Made by a program: the position numbers and the translations under genes. Of a DNA stretch of 64,000 nt, positions 36,031 to 47,478 are shown in pieces. The DNA comes from Rhinopithecus roxellana (Eukaryota > Chordata > Mammalia > Primates > Cercopithecidae): NCBI RefSeq assembly GCF_007565055.1, contig NC_044552.1, positions 148,137,859-148,201,858 on the forward strand, given 5' to 3'. The stretch's first letter is position 1; the number at the start of each line of letters is the position of its first letter. The notes beneath the pieces are model-generated. The model searched no databases and was not told where the DNA came from. It worked only from the letters and a program-made list of their open reading frames with translations.

Positions 36031-36500
36031 AAGTGGAAAAGCGCCTCACATGCTGCATGGGAAAGCGCCTCATAGGCTGGGCAGGAAAGTGCTTCACACA
36101 GGCTGGGCGGGGAAAGCGCCTCCCAGAGGCTGGGCGGGAAAAGCGCCTCCCACAGGCTGGGCGGGAAAAGCGCCTCCCACAGGCTGGGCGGGAAAAGCGC
36201 CTCCCACAGGCTGGGCGGGGAAAGCGCCTCCCACAGGCTGGGCGGGGAAAGCGCCTCCCAGAGGCTGGGCGGGAAAAGCGCCTCCCACAGGCTGGGCGGG
36301 AAAAGCGCCTCCCACAGGCTGGGCGGGAAAAGCGCCTCCCACAGGCTGGGCGGGGAAAGCGCCTCCCAGAGGCCAGGTGGGAAAGCGCCTTACACAGGCC
36401 GGGCGGGAAAGCGCCTCCCACAGGCGGGGGCGGGCGGGGAGGAGGGGGAAGTGCCTCCCACAGGCTGCGGGGGGGAAGCGCCTCCCACAGGCTGGATGAG
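36031..36500. repeat. Minisatellite, 27-bp unit, with E2F-like motif
   Basis: Ten units of exactly 27 bp start at 36101, 36128, 36155, 36182, 36209, 36236, 36263, 36290, 36317 and 36344, each 'ggctgggcgggaaaagcgcc' plus tcccaca or close variants. Diverged units flank both sides (about 36031-36100 and 36371-36500). At least seven copies contain GCGGGAAA, the reverse complement of the E2F consensus TTTCCCGC; others have GCGGGGAAA. Because 27 is a multiple of three, both strands carry regular open frames (AGKAPPTGW on the plus strand), which is not evidence of coding. Confidence 0.96.
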
Positions 36501-37307
36501 CTGCCGTTTGACTTCAAGACAATTTGGCCTTTGGGTCAGGACTGTAGATGTGGGGGAAAGAAGGCCCTTCACGCAGGATGGATTTGCAAATCCCATTCTA
36601 GTTACAAGAGGAGGCCCCTTCCTGCCTCTTAAGAAAAGGAATAATAAGTAGTGATGAAGGTGGTAACCTTTCCTTATAATAAAGTTCCACACAGTCATCA
36701 ACCTGGTTAATAAAACATCAGTTAAGGGGCCAGGAGATCTCCTTAGAGCTAGTAACCCCCCCACACCAACGGGGCCTGGGTCTTCTGAGCACAGAAATTG
36801 ATGAGGGGGAGACCCCGGGCGGCTCAGGGCCCCGGACGGCTGCTTTGCTGCCACAGCCCTGTCAGCCTACTGACTTTCTCTCACTAGTCAGGGAAAGGCA
36901 ACGTCCTGTCCTAAGGCCGTGCTGATGATGGGGTGAGGCTGCTTTCCTGAGCCCCACCCTCCACATCTGACCACACCTAACTCCAAACCTCCACCCTCAC
37001 TGCTGCCTGGCTCTGCAGGGCCGTCACCGGGCGTCGGAGGGACAATCCCAGCCTCACACCTGCACAGCCTGCTCTCCCGCTGCCTGGCTCTGTGGGGTGA
37101 GTAAACCGCAGGACTCTGAGCCTCACTTGCCCATCTGGAAAGCAGCAGCGGGAGGGTTCTGCCTCATGTTTAAGCTCCTCCCACGGTTTTTATGACAGTC
37201 GCTCGTAGTGTTGGACATCGGAGGCTGCTATTGTTGCTGCTGTTAGGACAAGGTTTTGGTCCTGAATGCGCTGCACTTTTGATTCTGTAAATGAAATAAT
37301 CCACTTT
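36501..37307. other. Unique DNA, no gene recognised
   Basis: Mixed-composition DNA between the 27-bp minisatellite and an Alu. Only overlapping domain-free frames are present. Confidence 0.4.
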
Positions 37308-37323
37308 AAGAGCTTCTGCAGTG

Positions 37324-37619
37324 GGCTGGGCGTGGTGGCTCAAGCCTGGAATCCCAGCACTTTGGGAGGCCGAGACGGGCGGATCGCGAGGTCAGGAGAT
37401 CGAGACCATCCTGGCTAACACGGTGAAACCCCGTCTCTACTAAAAATACAAAAACTAGCCGGGCGAGGTGGCGGCGCCTGTAGTCCCAGCTACTCGGGAG
37501 GCTGAGGCAGGAGAATGGCGGGAAACCGGGAGGCGGAGCTTGCAGTGAGCTGAGATCTGGCCACTGCACTCCAGCCTGGGCGACAGAGCGAGACTCCGCC
37601 TCAAAAAAAAAAAAAAAAA
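37324..37619 (+). mobile_element. Young AluY-type SINE with Old World monkey-like diagnostic bases
   Basis: Full length from 'ggctgggcgtggtggctcaa' to an A-tail of about 18. It is flanked by a perfect 16-bp target-site duplication, aagagcttctgcagtg, at 37308-37323 and 37620-37635. The 3' half reads 'agccgggcgaggtggcgg' and 'gtgagctgagatctggccac', where human AluY has gggcgtggtggcggg and gtgagccgagatcgcgccac. These positions match the cercopithecoid AluYR lineage as I recall it. Confidence 0.97.
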
Positions 37620-37831
37620 AAGAGCTTCTGCAGTGAAGCTCTTGGTACTCTGAACATTTCTGTGTTCTTTGGGCAGCACCAGGCTGCCTCAGCCCAGGGA
37701 AGGCAAACGCGTTTTAATAATAGGCTGGAGCAGACACAGTTAGGAGCTTGCACCGGCTGCCAAAGCGCATCTCAGGGTGCGTCCCGAAGCCAGCGACATC
37801 AGTCTCCCATTGCCTGGCACGTGGTGGTCAG

Positions 37832-38632
37832 TGTCTCCTTTCCTGTTTGTGGGACAGTGATTGGCTGGCGTGCGATGGTCAGTGTCTCCTTTCCTGTTTG
37901 TGCACGGTGGTTGGCTGGCTCATGGTGGTTGGCTGGCACGTGGTGGTCCGTGTCTCCTTTCCTGTTTGTGGACGGTGGTTGCCTGGCACGTAGTGATCAG
38001 TGTCTCCTTTCCTGTTTGTGGACGGTGGTTGCCTGGCACGTGGTGGTCAGTGTCTCCTTTCCTGTTTGTGGACGGTGGTTGCCTGGCACGTAGTGATCAG
38101 TGTCTCCTTTCCTGTTTGTGGATGGTGGTTGGCTGGCGTGCAGTGGTCAGTGTCTCCTTTCCTCTTTGTGGATGGTGGTTGGCTGGAGCACAGTGGTCAG
38201 TGTCTCTTTTCCTGTTTGTGGACGGTGGTTGCCTGGCACGTGTTGGTCAGTGTCTCTTTTCCTGTTTGTGGACGGTGGTTGCCTGGCATGTAGTGGTCAG
38301 TGTCTCCTTTCCTGTTTGTGGATGGTGGTTGGCTCATACGTGGTGGTCAATGTCTCCTTTCCTGTTTGTGGATGGTGGTTGCCTGGAGCACAGTGGTCAG
38401 TGTCTCTTTTCCTGTTTGTGGACGGTGGTTGCCTGGTATGTGGTGGTCAGTGTCTCCTTTCCTGTTTGTGGACGGTGGTTGCCTGGCACGTGGTGGTCAG
38501 TGCCTCCTTTCCTGTTTGTGGATGGTGGTTGGTTGGCGCGGAGTGGTCAGTGTCTCCTTTCCTCTTTGTGGACGGTGGTTGGCTGGAGCACAGTGGTCAG
38601 TGTCTCTTTTCCCGTTTGTGGACGGTGGTTGG
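37832..38632. repeat. Minisatellite, 50-bp unit, 16 copies, 200-bp higher-order period
   Basis: Units start 'tgtctcctttcctgtttgtg' and continue 'gacggtggttgcctggcacg' plus tggtggtcag. From 37951 to 38601 every unit is exactly 50 bp. Units starting at 38151, 38351 and 38551 share ggagcacagtggtcag, and each is followed by a unit starting tgtctctttt, giving a four-unit (200-bp) higher-order period. Several units contain the palindrome CACGTG. All plus frames stay open (a 357-codon frame), which reflects the repeat and not a gene. Confidence 0.97.
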
Positions 38633-39904
38633 CACTGACTGCATTTCGGGATGTGTTCTTCCTTTCTTTGGTTCTGAAACATTCACAGTCATATCTGTCT
38701 CTTTGTTTATGCTCCGCTCTTGGTGGACCTGCACGGGTGTGTAAGTTCTGGGAGAGGAGACAGCATTCTCAGGGCGCTGTGCTCCACAGCGCAGACTCAC
38801 CCATGCGTGAGGACTGGAGAGGAGGCCACACCCAAGGCACCTCTCAGGCACATGAGGATGGAAAGGAAGTGCTTTGCTCACAAGCAACCAAACCCACCCC
38901 TGCAGACTTGCGTTCTTCTGCTGCCTCCTCCTGAAACCACCCCTCTAAGATGCCACCTCTGGCCCCAACCCCATTCCTGGAGCTGAAAGTTGTTCCTGTC
39001 CCTCTAGACAGAGCTTTAGAAATTGAAAAGGGAAGAGAGAAAATCTGGCTTGGTTGACTGCAGCCTGCAAAGGATGGTGAGGAATATGCGGGAGTCAGCT
39101 CTGCACAGGGCAGGCGCCCACCCTCTGCATCCTGGGACCCTCAGTCGGACTGAGGTCAGGGGTAACCTGAATTCATTCTGCACCAGCTCACCCCTGGGGG
39201 CCTGGGCACAGGTTTATTTTTATTTTTCACTTTTATCATTATAACTGTTATCATCATCTTAGTTGAAATATGAAAAAAGCAAGAACTGTTCTTTGCATTA
39301 ATATTTTGAAGTTTGATGGTTCCCGTTGTAAAGTGTGCATTGAGTGAACAGGGACTAGGCAATGCCACAACTTCCATCCCTCTCACTGGTTACTTTTGTG
39401 CAAAAATTACAATAATGTGGAGAATTCTTTCTCATGTGCCTGGAAGGCCAGGGCTCCTGCCTCTCTCTTACCTTCCTGCTGCATGTGGGGAGAACGAAGG
39501 GGCTGCCACTTGGGGCTGAGGAGCAGAGGAGCAGAGGAGCTGGGAACAGCACAGCTGCCACCACAGTGAGATCATCTCCCCTCTCTGCCTGGCTAGAGCT
39601 CTGGGGACTCCCTCTGCTGCCCTGGCACTCCCCATGGGGCTTTCCTGGCTGCCTGGCCTCTGCCTGAGCTGGAGCTCTCTTGGTGGGGTGGGAGGACCTG
39701 TACCTGGGCTGACAACACGGGTCCTCTCCTGTGACACACCCACGGGTGGCTGGCCCCACTGTTGGGGGTCCGTGGACACCTGTCCTGATGCTGGCGCTAC
39801 GTAAGGAAGGGGTGAATGGCGGTTCTTTGAGCCATCACATGCCTGGTCTTTCTCATTTTATGAAAATATGGGGAGAATGAATGATGTTCTCTCTGTGAGA
39901 GTCC
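38633..39904. other. Unique DNA, no gene recognised
   Basis: No domain-bearing frame. An AT-rich stretch (39210-39310) and short repeats such as agcagaggagcagaggagc near 39523 are present. Confidence 0.4.
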
Positions 39905-40032
39905 TGTGAGAGGGAGAGAGGGAGGGAGACAGAGACAGAGATGGAGGAAGAGAGGAAGGGAGAGAGGGTGGGAGGGAGATAGAGACAGAGACAGAAAGAA
40001 ACAGAAGGAGAGAGAGGGACAGAGAGAGAAAG
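39905..40032. repeat. GA-rich microsatellite
   Basis: Interrupted (GAGA)n and (GGGA)n tract with gagacagagacagag words, purine-rich on the plus strand. Confidence 0.9.
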
Positions 40033-43000
40033 CTCTAATGGATGTCCTGCTTAGAGTAAAGAAGAAATAAAAAAGTGGAAAAAGTTGTGAGAGAAAGCCC
40101 CAAAGAGAATGGGGTGGGAGAGAGAGAAATAAATTCCATTTTTGCTTAAAGTTCTTAAAGAGTAAAAATTCCTGATAGTATTTAGGTTGATAATTTCCAA
40201 GCTAATTATTTTTGTTAAAGTCAAGTTGGTTTTTTAACACTATGAAATACAATAGATAGAACTATTTTACCCACATTCTTGATGAAAAATTGTCTGTTTA
40301 AACATTCCCTCTTCTAGCCATGATGGGGTCATGAGGACTGGCTTTGCGCCCCTGCTTTAAACAACTCAGGACCAGAATCCACGCGGCTTCTGAGCAGCAG
40401 GAAGCACAGGGTGGGGGCCCTCCAGGAGGTTACAGCCAGGAGGGGACAAGCTGTTGACTTCCCGCCCAGAGGTCACCGTGCAGGAAGGGGTTCGACCTGT
40501 TTGGGGGACAGAGGTCACAGTTCGGGGAAGGCAGAGGCTAAATTTTCATTGTCGAGAATGGCGAGCTCCAAGAGCGGATCCAGGGGTCCCAGGTGGGTGC
40601 AAACCGAGGAAATAGCTCATAGTGAGGAAGAAGCTCCAGGAGTCAGCAGAGCCAGTGGGGACCCAGGCGGGGCCGGAACAATCAGTGCTCCCGTCAACCG
40701 AGTGAAAGGGCCTCATGGTGCCTGAGGCCGAGCAGAAGCCCCAGGGGGTGCCCCCCACCCTGACACATCGGGCCCCGTCTGGAGACTCGGTTGTGACAGT
40801 GGACGTGCCGTTAGCATCTGGTGGGCAGAGGCCAGGGATGCATGGAAAACACTGCCGTGCTCAGGATCTCCTGAAATGAAGGGTTATCCAGTCCAGAACC
40901 TCCACTGTGCCAACGCGGAGAAACCCTGGCCTGCATCAGTGCAGGCTTGGCCTACAGAGTAGTCGTCTCTCACTGCTCGCTCATTCTTGTGACACCCTGT
41001 GTGACTGCAGCACTGCCCTCTGAGTGCCTTGTACCCGCTCCTGTACCCGGGTGGTTCCGTGGCCCTGTGTAGCCACAGCACTGCAGAGGCTGGCAGTCCC
41101 CTCTGAGCTCCTAGCACTTGCTCCTGTCTCCCTGGTGGGTCCATGTGTTGCTCTTGGGAGCCTGGCCATGGCCGCACCGTCCACACAGTTCAGCTGCAAC
41201 TCTGCTGTGTGTTCCTGTGTTGGACCTGAATTTGAAGTCTGGAGCCAGTGTCTTCTGCTGAGCACACTCCCGGGAGACGGCCGCTGGTCCTGCCTGGGGG
41301 TCACTGCCTCCTGTGATGGTCGAGATGCAACTCGATGCTGTGATTTGTGGCTCTTAAGGAATTCTCAAGGGCAGTTTTGACTCTATGAGATTTTTACCTG
41401 TGATTATTTTATACCTAACCCCCTAGTAAACATGGATTCTGAAGGAGTCGAGCATTTATTAGGTACCAAGGGCACACCTGGATGCCTTGGTGGGTGCTTT
41501 CAGGGTGTGTAGGAAACGGACATGAGGTCTGCTCCCTCCCGGACACAGACTCCAGCAGGGCCCTGGGGCCGACCTTGCTAAAGCAGAAATTGTGCCTCAG
41601 GAAGGAGAGACTTGAGGAGGGGCAGCGAGGCGGTGCTGGGGCAGGCGGTCATGAGCAGGTGTATTCTGCAGCCTGGAGGGTGCAGGCAGGAGGGATGGGT
41701 TTCCCGGAGGAAACGAGGCCTCGGGACTCACCCTCTGCTTTGCTGAGCCTCTTGCTTATGCATCAAATCTAACGCCAGGGCCTGGTTAACCTCAGCCCTT
41801 GGGTTTCCGCAATGGCTTCTCCGAGCTAAATGTGGCCATTTGTGCCATACACACACCTGTGCCTCCAGCTCCACCTGTGATGGCCGCGGTGAAAAGGGGA
41901 GCTGTTTGAGGACCTTTCTGCCATTTTCATGAGTGTCCTGCTTTCGGGACCAAAACACACATGAAATGTGACCCGACGTGCTTGGGAACACATGGCCTCA
42001 TCTGGAGGAATTGGCTGGAGAGGAAGGACTGCGTCTGCTTGGAAAGGCTGGGCTTCACAGATGTCCAACAAAGACTGGGGGACCCTTACGGCCCAAAGAA
42101 ACCTGAGGAGTGGTCCCCTTTCACGCGTGGAAGGGCTGGGGGCTTGCAGAGCGTGATGCATGGTGTTGATGAGGAGGTACCTGCTGTGTAGCTGTGGCCC
42201 AGAGCAGGCTGAGGCTGATGCGGGAACCAGGGAGATTGGGATTGGTGAGATCTCTGCAGCTGGACCATCGAGGACCCGGCTATTGCTCTGCATCAAGCGG
42301 CCTCCTGGGGGCACGGCTGCGTGTTGCAGCTCAAATGAACAAGGATTACCTGGAGAGCTCAGCAGGCTGGGGTCTGTGGGGACATGGCCACCATGTTCAC
42401 CACAGGAGGTCCAGGTCCTCACCCAATGGACGTCTCTAGCACCAAGCCCTCCCACCAGCCAGGCCTGCTGTGCAGAGCCTCCCAAGCAGGAAGGAGTTGA
42501 GTTATGTTTTCGACCAGGGCCCAGAGGCCCTGAAAAGCCCAGACAGTTACGAAACAGCATTTACGTAAAGGATTGATTCAATTACACAGGGCAGGAAGAA
42601 TCAGCCAAGTGGGTGAAACCCAAAACTCCACCCCATCAAGAGGCTCCCCGAGCCTGGGCTGATCGAGAGCCATGAGCTCAGATGGAGCAGGTTCTGTGTC
42701 CAAATGTGGAGCCCAGCCAAGCTCCTGCACGCTCGAGGCTTTCCAGATGGGCAAGCACAACCACAGTGCGGAGGTCTTGAGCAGCTGCAGGAGATCCCAG
42801 TGGCTTCCCCTCAGGATCCAGAGCCGCCCTCCCCAGCCTTCCTTAGGCAGGCAAGAGAAGGCAAGGAGCTTCTGGGAACTCGCCTGACCAGGGTGCTCTG
42901 ACTTCCAGGAAAATGCAATGTGGAACTGCTGGTTCCCGGGCACCCGAGTGTCCGCAGAGGACCCTGTAGAACCGGATGCCGCCTGCCGACGGAACTTGCT

Positions 43001-43345
43001 CTCGTCCAGCAAACACTAAGCCCCACTGACGGGAAAGAATGACTCAAAAAAAAAGAAACGCAAAACGACTGAGGGAATTCCTGGCAAGCAGAGCCAGACC
43101 AAGCCTGTCTGTGGGGGTCCCCGGAAGGTCACCACCTCTCCGGTGATGACGAGGAGTGAGGATAAGTGCGACCCCATTGCCCACCTCAATCCGCATTTGG
43201 GTCTAGAACGTGGTGTGGAGGGAGGCGCTGCTGCTGTTGAAGGGTTTTCAGTTTGCTGGGGACCGGACTGCATTCCGAGAACGAGCCCATGGATGGATTC
43301 CGTGTTCATTTTATGAATAAATAAGCCAGTTGAAATCACCATGAT
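40033..43345. other. Unique DNA, no gene recognised
   Basis: 40040-40320 is AT-rich; the rest is GC-moderate. A loose duplication of about 90 bp is suspected at about 41000-41150 ('cagcactgccctctgag' and 'cagtcccctctgagctc'). The 244-codon minus frame at 41826-42560 and overlapping plus frames show no recognisable domain. Confidence 0.4.
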
Positions 43346-43560
43346 AGGGTCATTTGTTAAGCACTTTAGAGGTACTAGATACTGGGTTAATCTCTTTACA
43401 CACGTCACCCTCTTCCAGCCTGCAGTGACTCAATAAAGTAGGTGGTTTTATTGTCCCCATTTCACAGAGAAGAAAACGGAGACTCACAGATGTGCAGGAA
43501 CCTGTTTGAGCAACTTGGTCTTCTGATGTCCAAATCTCAGGAGCTCGGGGCCAGGCCACC
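43346..43560 (-). mobile_element. MIR SINE (antisense)
   Basis: Order of motifs in reverse MIR: 'tgttaagcactttagaggta', 'taatctctttacacacgtca', 'attgtccccatttcacagag', 'gaagaaaacggagactcaca'. This matches the 3' two thirds of MIR on the minus strand. Confidence 0.75.
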
Positions 43561-44344
43561 TAGCTTGGGACTGCAGGCTTCCAGTCATTAAGAGTGCTCA
43601 GGGGACCCTCCACCCTGAGCTGAGCCTGGCCAGATGTGGGATTCCTGAAGATATAAACAGCCTCTTCCTGGTGGTCACGCAGTCGGCCGCAGCCCTGGCT
43701 GAGTCACGTGGGCAGAGCTGGAACATCGCGGTCTCTTCCTCTTTTTGGAAGGAGGAGGCTGTGGTGGAGTCTCAGGGCCTGCTCTGCTCCTTCCCAAGTG
43801 TAAGGGCAGAGAGCCCACACCAGCCCCCAGGACCTGCCCCTGCCATGATCCCCAGTGACACCGAAGCTCCACCACTGGGACCAGCCCCCAGAGGGTTTGG
43901 TTGTACCTTGTCTTTATCACCTGAAGAGGCCTCAGTGGGGCTACTGCAATCCGTCGGTACTCATGGCCCATGTGCGGCCCCCATCTCTACTTCTGTGATA
44001 CAGCTCTTCTGGGAGCACAAGCTCCTTGAGCTTCTTCCTCACCCTAGGCTCTTTCTAGAAACCTGACAGAGCTCTGGTGTTAAATACACACCTGTAAGGG
44101 AAAGACCAGAAGCCCAAGCTCTGTCTTGAATCTTTGCTCAGCTTTACAGCCCAGCCAAGCTCAGACTGTTAATGAAGAAATCAGGTCAAAATGTTAATTG
44201 CATAAACTTACTGCCTTACAGGTCACATTGCTGGCGGATTCTTTGAGAAAGGATTGAAACCATGCCTGTCCTTGGGCAGGCCACGCAGAGCCTATTCTCA
44301 AAGATGGCCAGAATGTTAGAGCAGAAAAGACAGTTCTTATCTAC
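43561..44344. other. Unique DNA, no gene recognised
   Basis: Short overlapping frames only, none with a recognisable domain. Confidence 0.4.
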
Positions 44345-44650
44345 TCTCTTAGTCTGTTCTTGCTGCTCTAACAAAATATCTGAGCCTGGGTAATTTATAA
44401 AGAACCAGAAGCAATTTCCTGGTGTTCTGGAGGCTGGGAAGTCCAAGGTGGAGGCACTGGTGTCTGGCGAGGGCTTTCTGGCTAGGTGCTCGGTTGCACG
44501 CTCCCTTCAACCTCCAGTCCTTCTGTGAGGGCACTGATCCCAGTCATGAGGGTGGGGCCTCCCAAAACCACACCTTTTAATATTGTTGCTTTGGAGATTA
44601 AGTTTCAACCTGAATTTTGGAAGAGCCATCATCATTCAAATCACAGCAGT
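44345..44650 (-). mobile_element. MLT1-type MaLR LTR (antisense)
   Basis: Starts 'tcttagtctgttcttgctgc', then 'tgagcctgggtaatttataa', 'gttctggaggctgggaagtc', 'ggtgtctggcgagggctttc' and 'catgagggtggggcctccca', ending near 'tcattcaaatcacagcag'. This is an MLT1A-like LTR in reverse, about 300 bp, with a short internal loss and no attached internal region. Confidence 0.8.
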
Positions 44651-46305
44651 TACCAAACTGGCAAAGCTTTTTCTTTAGGAACAGTGTTCCCATGGTTAGC
44701 AAAGGCGTGGGCGGGCCTCTCCATCTGCTTCAGGGGGGTTGACACCCCCCTCTCTGGGAAGTAATTCATCAACACATTTTCCAGATTCTTAAAGTGTGCA
44801 AGCTTTTGCCCAGTGGAGTCACTGTAGAGTGAGGAGTTGGGGAGGGCATAAGGAAATAATGAGGTACACAGAAATTTGGCTATAAGCCGTTCATTGCAAT
44901 GTGCTTTATAAGAGGGAAAAACTGAAACAACAAAGGGAAAGATCTAAATAATTTATGGCACATTGATATGATAATATGGGGTCGTGAAAATGATGAGTCC
45001 CGTGGGAAGGGCTTTGACCGCACAGTGCGTCAGGCTGGCATGGTGCAGGAGCTGGCCCTCCATCAGCTCTGTTGGCCTTGGGAGGGCAGGTAACCTCTCT
45101 GTGCTACAGGCCCTCATTGGCCAAGTGGGGATAGAAATCACACTGCCTCACAGGACAGTCAGTAAGTACCCAGCCCCCATCCCATGCCCCACACACACTG
45201 TGTGCTGTTATTATCATGAATTGTCAATAAAAGCAGCCCATGAGGCTCACATGTACTTCTATGTTATAAAGACCACACACTCACCTACATTAGGAGATTG
45301 TACCCACAGGATCATATAGGCAGCTATAGTTCTACAGGTGCTATAGATCCCATAGGGCGAGGCCTGGAGCGGCACTCACAATCACTTCTGTGTGGAGGGG
45401 TTGGGGAGGTTTCCGAGGCTCCTCATGACACACGTTTTTGTTTTTCTGCAATGGGCATCTTTTGCAATCAAAAACCAACATCAGCTCTTGTGAGAAACGT
45501 GAAACACACATTTAGATTCAGCCTCATGGCTTCATGCCCATATTCAACACCCGCTTCAGGAAATCCTTCCTCAAAAAATCCAGAATTTCGTCGGCGGTGG
45601 TCTGCGGCGCTTCCTCTTACTCACACAGCAATCGGCGTCCCATCTCGTGTTGGCCACTATTTTCAGATTTAAGTTTTTTCCTGAGTCACTTTAACAATTC
45701 TAAGCAAACTAAAACTAAGGTGGTTTCTTCCTTCTGTTTCTTTCAGTTTATATTCTCTCTGTTTTTCTTCCTCCCTCTAGCCTTCCTTCCCTACTTCCAA
45801 CTATGCACAGTTTTTCTATAATAGCAAAATACTGACTGAGAAAAGGAATAGAGAAAGCGTTTCTTTTCTCTGTGACCTGTGAGCACAGGGCAGTGATGGA
45901 TCTGTGCGCTGCCGCATTCCGAGGTGGAGACCAGCAACCCTGCGTTGACAGCAGCCACTTTCCTCATGCAATGAAGCTGTACAGAGACAGCCACAACGTG
46001 CTTATCATTTGGGGTGGCAGCTGGCTTCCGACTCCCACAGGTCTCCTCACCTGCAGCCGTGCGCACACCCCACAAAGAGCTGGCCCCACAAAGTTAACTC
46101 AGAGTCCAGTGATGGGAGATGTCAAGGCCCAGTGGAAGGCTCCAGGGAAGGAGTGTTGTCTCCCTGTCAAAGAAGCACTTAGACAAGCACTCGGCCCAGA
46201 GTCAGAGTGAAGAAGAACATTCTTCTTAATGTAAAGTTAAATGGGAGGAAAGCCCAGGGCAGTTTTCATTAGCTTGGGTCTGCCCAAAAGCCAAAGGGCA
46301 TGTAG
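44651..46305. other. Unique DNA with a MIR fragment
   Basis: Mostly unassigned DNA; the MIR at 45060 lies inside. No gene is supported. Confidence 0.4.
45060..45180 (+). mobile_element. MIR fragment
   Basis: 'ttggccttgggagggcaggt' plus 'aacctctctgtgctacaggc' and 'agtggggatagaaatcacac' match the MIR core (gaccttgggcaagtcacttaacctctctgtgcctcag and the following region) in order. Confidence 0.65.
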
Positions 46306-46324
46306 AGCCTGTCCTGCCTCACAG

Positions 46325-46566
46325 AATACAGCACACCATCCACTGCAGAAGGCAGCACACCACCCACTGCAGAAGGCAGCACACCACCCACTGTGGAAGG
46401 TAGCACAACACCCACTGCAGAAGGCAGCACACCATCCACTACAGAAGGCAGCACACCACCCACTACGGAAGGCAACACACCACCCACTACGGAAGGCAGC
46501 ACACCATCCACTACGGAAGGCAGCACACCATCCACTACAGAAGGCAGCACACCATCCACTGCAGGT
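46325..46566. repeat. 24-bp minisatellite encoding an 8-residue Thr/Ser/Pro repeat
   Basis: Ten consecutive 24-bp units (aca cca tcc act aca gaa ggc agc and close variants) translate on the plus strand, frame beginning at 46324, as TPSTTEGS repeats with S/P, A/T/V and S/N substitutions and no indel. The frame is open from about 46306 to a stop at 46750-46752. It has no early ATG, but a splice-acceptor-like 'cctgtcctgcctcacag' ends at 46324. Other frames on both strands are also open, so coding is unproven. A diverged continuation with cactgcaggtgaccacac words reaches about 46680. Confidence 0.9.
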
Positions 46567-46752
46567 GACCACACTCCCCATGCTGCCCACTTGTCTCCAC
46601 TGCAGGTGACCACACCATCCACTGCAGGTGACCACACACCCCATGCGGCCCACCTGTCCACTGCAGGCGACTCACGCATGCCCTGGGTCAACCTGTTGCC
46701 TACGGCTGTAAAGGAGTTGGAAGCCATTCCAGAGACACACCTGGGCTTCTAG

Positions 46753-47478
46753 GGCTGCCAGGTGGAAATTAAAGCCACATCACATGACCCTCATGTGGAT
46801 GGGGATGTCTGAACCATCCACAGGGCTCAGGAACAGAAACCTGCTCCGGTGTCCAAGAACAGGCAAAAGCCACATTGAGAATGTTGAGTGTGGGTCTTGC
46901 ACCAGCTGGCCCTCAGGGTCAGGGATGGGCATCACTCTTGATGCTCATGACTGAGCGTGTCCTTGCTAAAGTGCCGGCCATAACTGGAGGTCCAGTTCTG
47001 TGGGAAGTGCTGCTGACCTGTGTGTTAGGCATCGTGTAAGAACCTGAACTTTGGGTGCCAGGCCAGAAAAGCCAGGAGACACTGATCTAGGAATGCTTTC
47101 TTCTTTTGGTCTCCTGGGATTAAGGCTCCAGAGAGCAGACCCTGGTCACAAAGCATCACAAAGACCAAAGGTAACAACTCAACCAAACTACACCTGCCTC
47201 TGCCACTTGATGCCACTGGGGATTCTGTGTCACTTCGAGTTCCTGACTTTGTGCAGTGCTGGGAGTCCGGAGTTAGCCAGACAGCACCACGTGCATTCCT
47301 TCACATTGCTGGTTTCCCAGCCGTGCTCAGGGTGCTTTCCCACTAGACCAGCAGGGATGACAAAGATCCCACTGAGACAGAGGAGCCCACAGGTCCAAAG
47401 TCCCCAGAAGCAGCCACAGTACCAGGCAGACGTGAAAGAAATGCTTCGAGGACCAGGAAGAAGTGATGGGGAGAGAGG
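46753..47478. other. Unique DNA, no gene recognised
   Basis: No recognisable domain or repeat. The 193-codon plus frame at 47051-47632 runs into the 107-bp duplication. Confidence 0.4.

Noticed and set aside
36033..36632. 199-codon plus frame of Gly/Lys/Arg-rich repeats
   Set aside because: 27-bp minisatellite with a unit divisible by three; open on both strands.
37861..38934. 357-codon plus frame with Phe/Val/Cys-rich hydrophobic repeats resembling membrane segments
   Set aside because: Comes from the 50-bp minisatellite in all plus frames; apparent hydrophobic segments are compositional.
41826..42560. 244-codon minus frame
   Set aside because: No recognisable domain and several overlapping plus frames; most likely chance.
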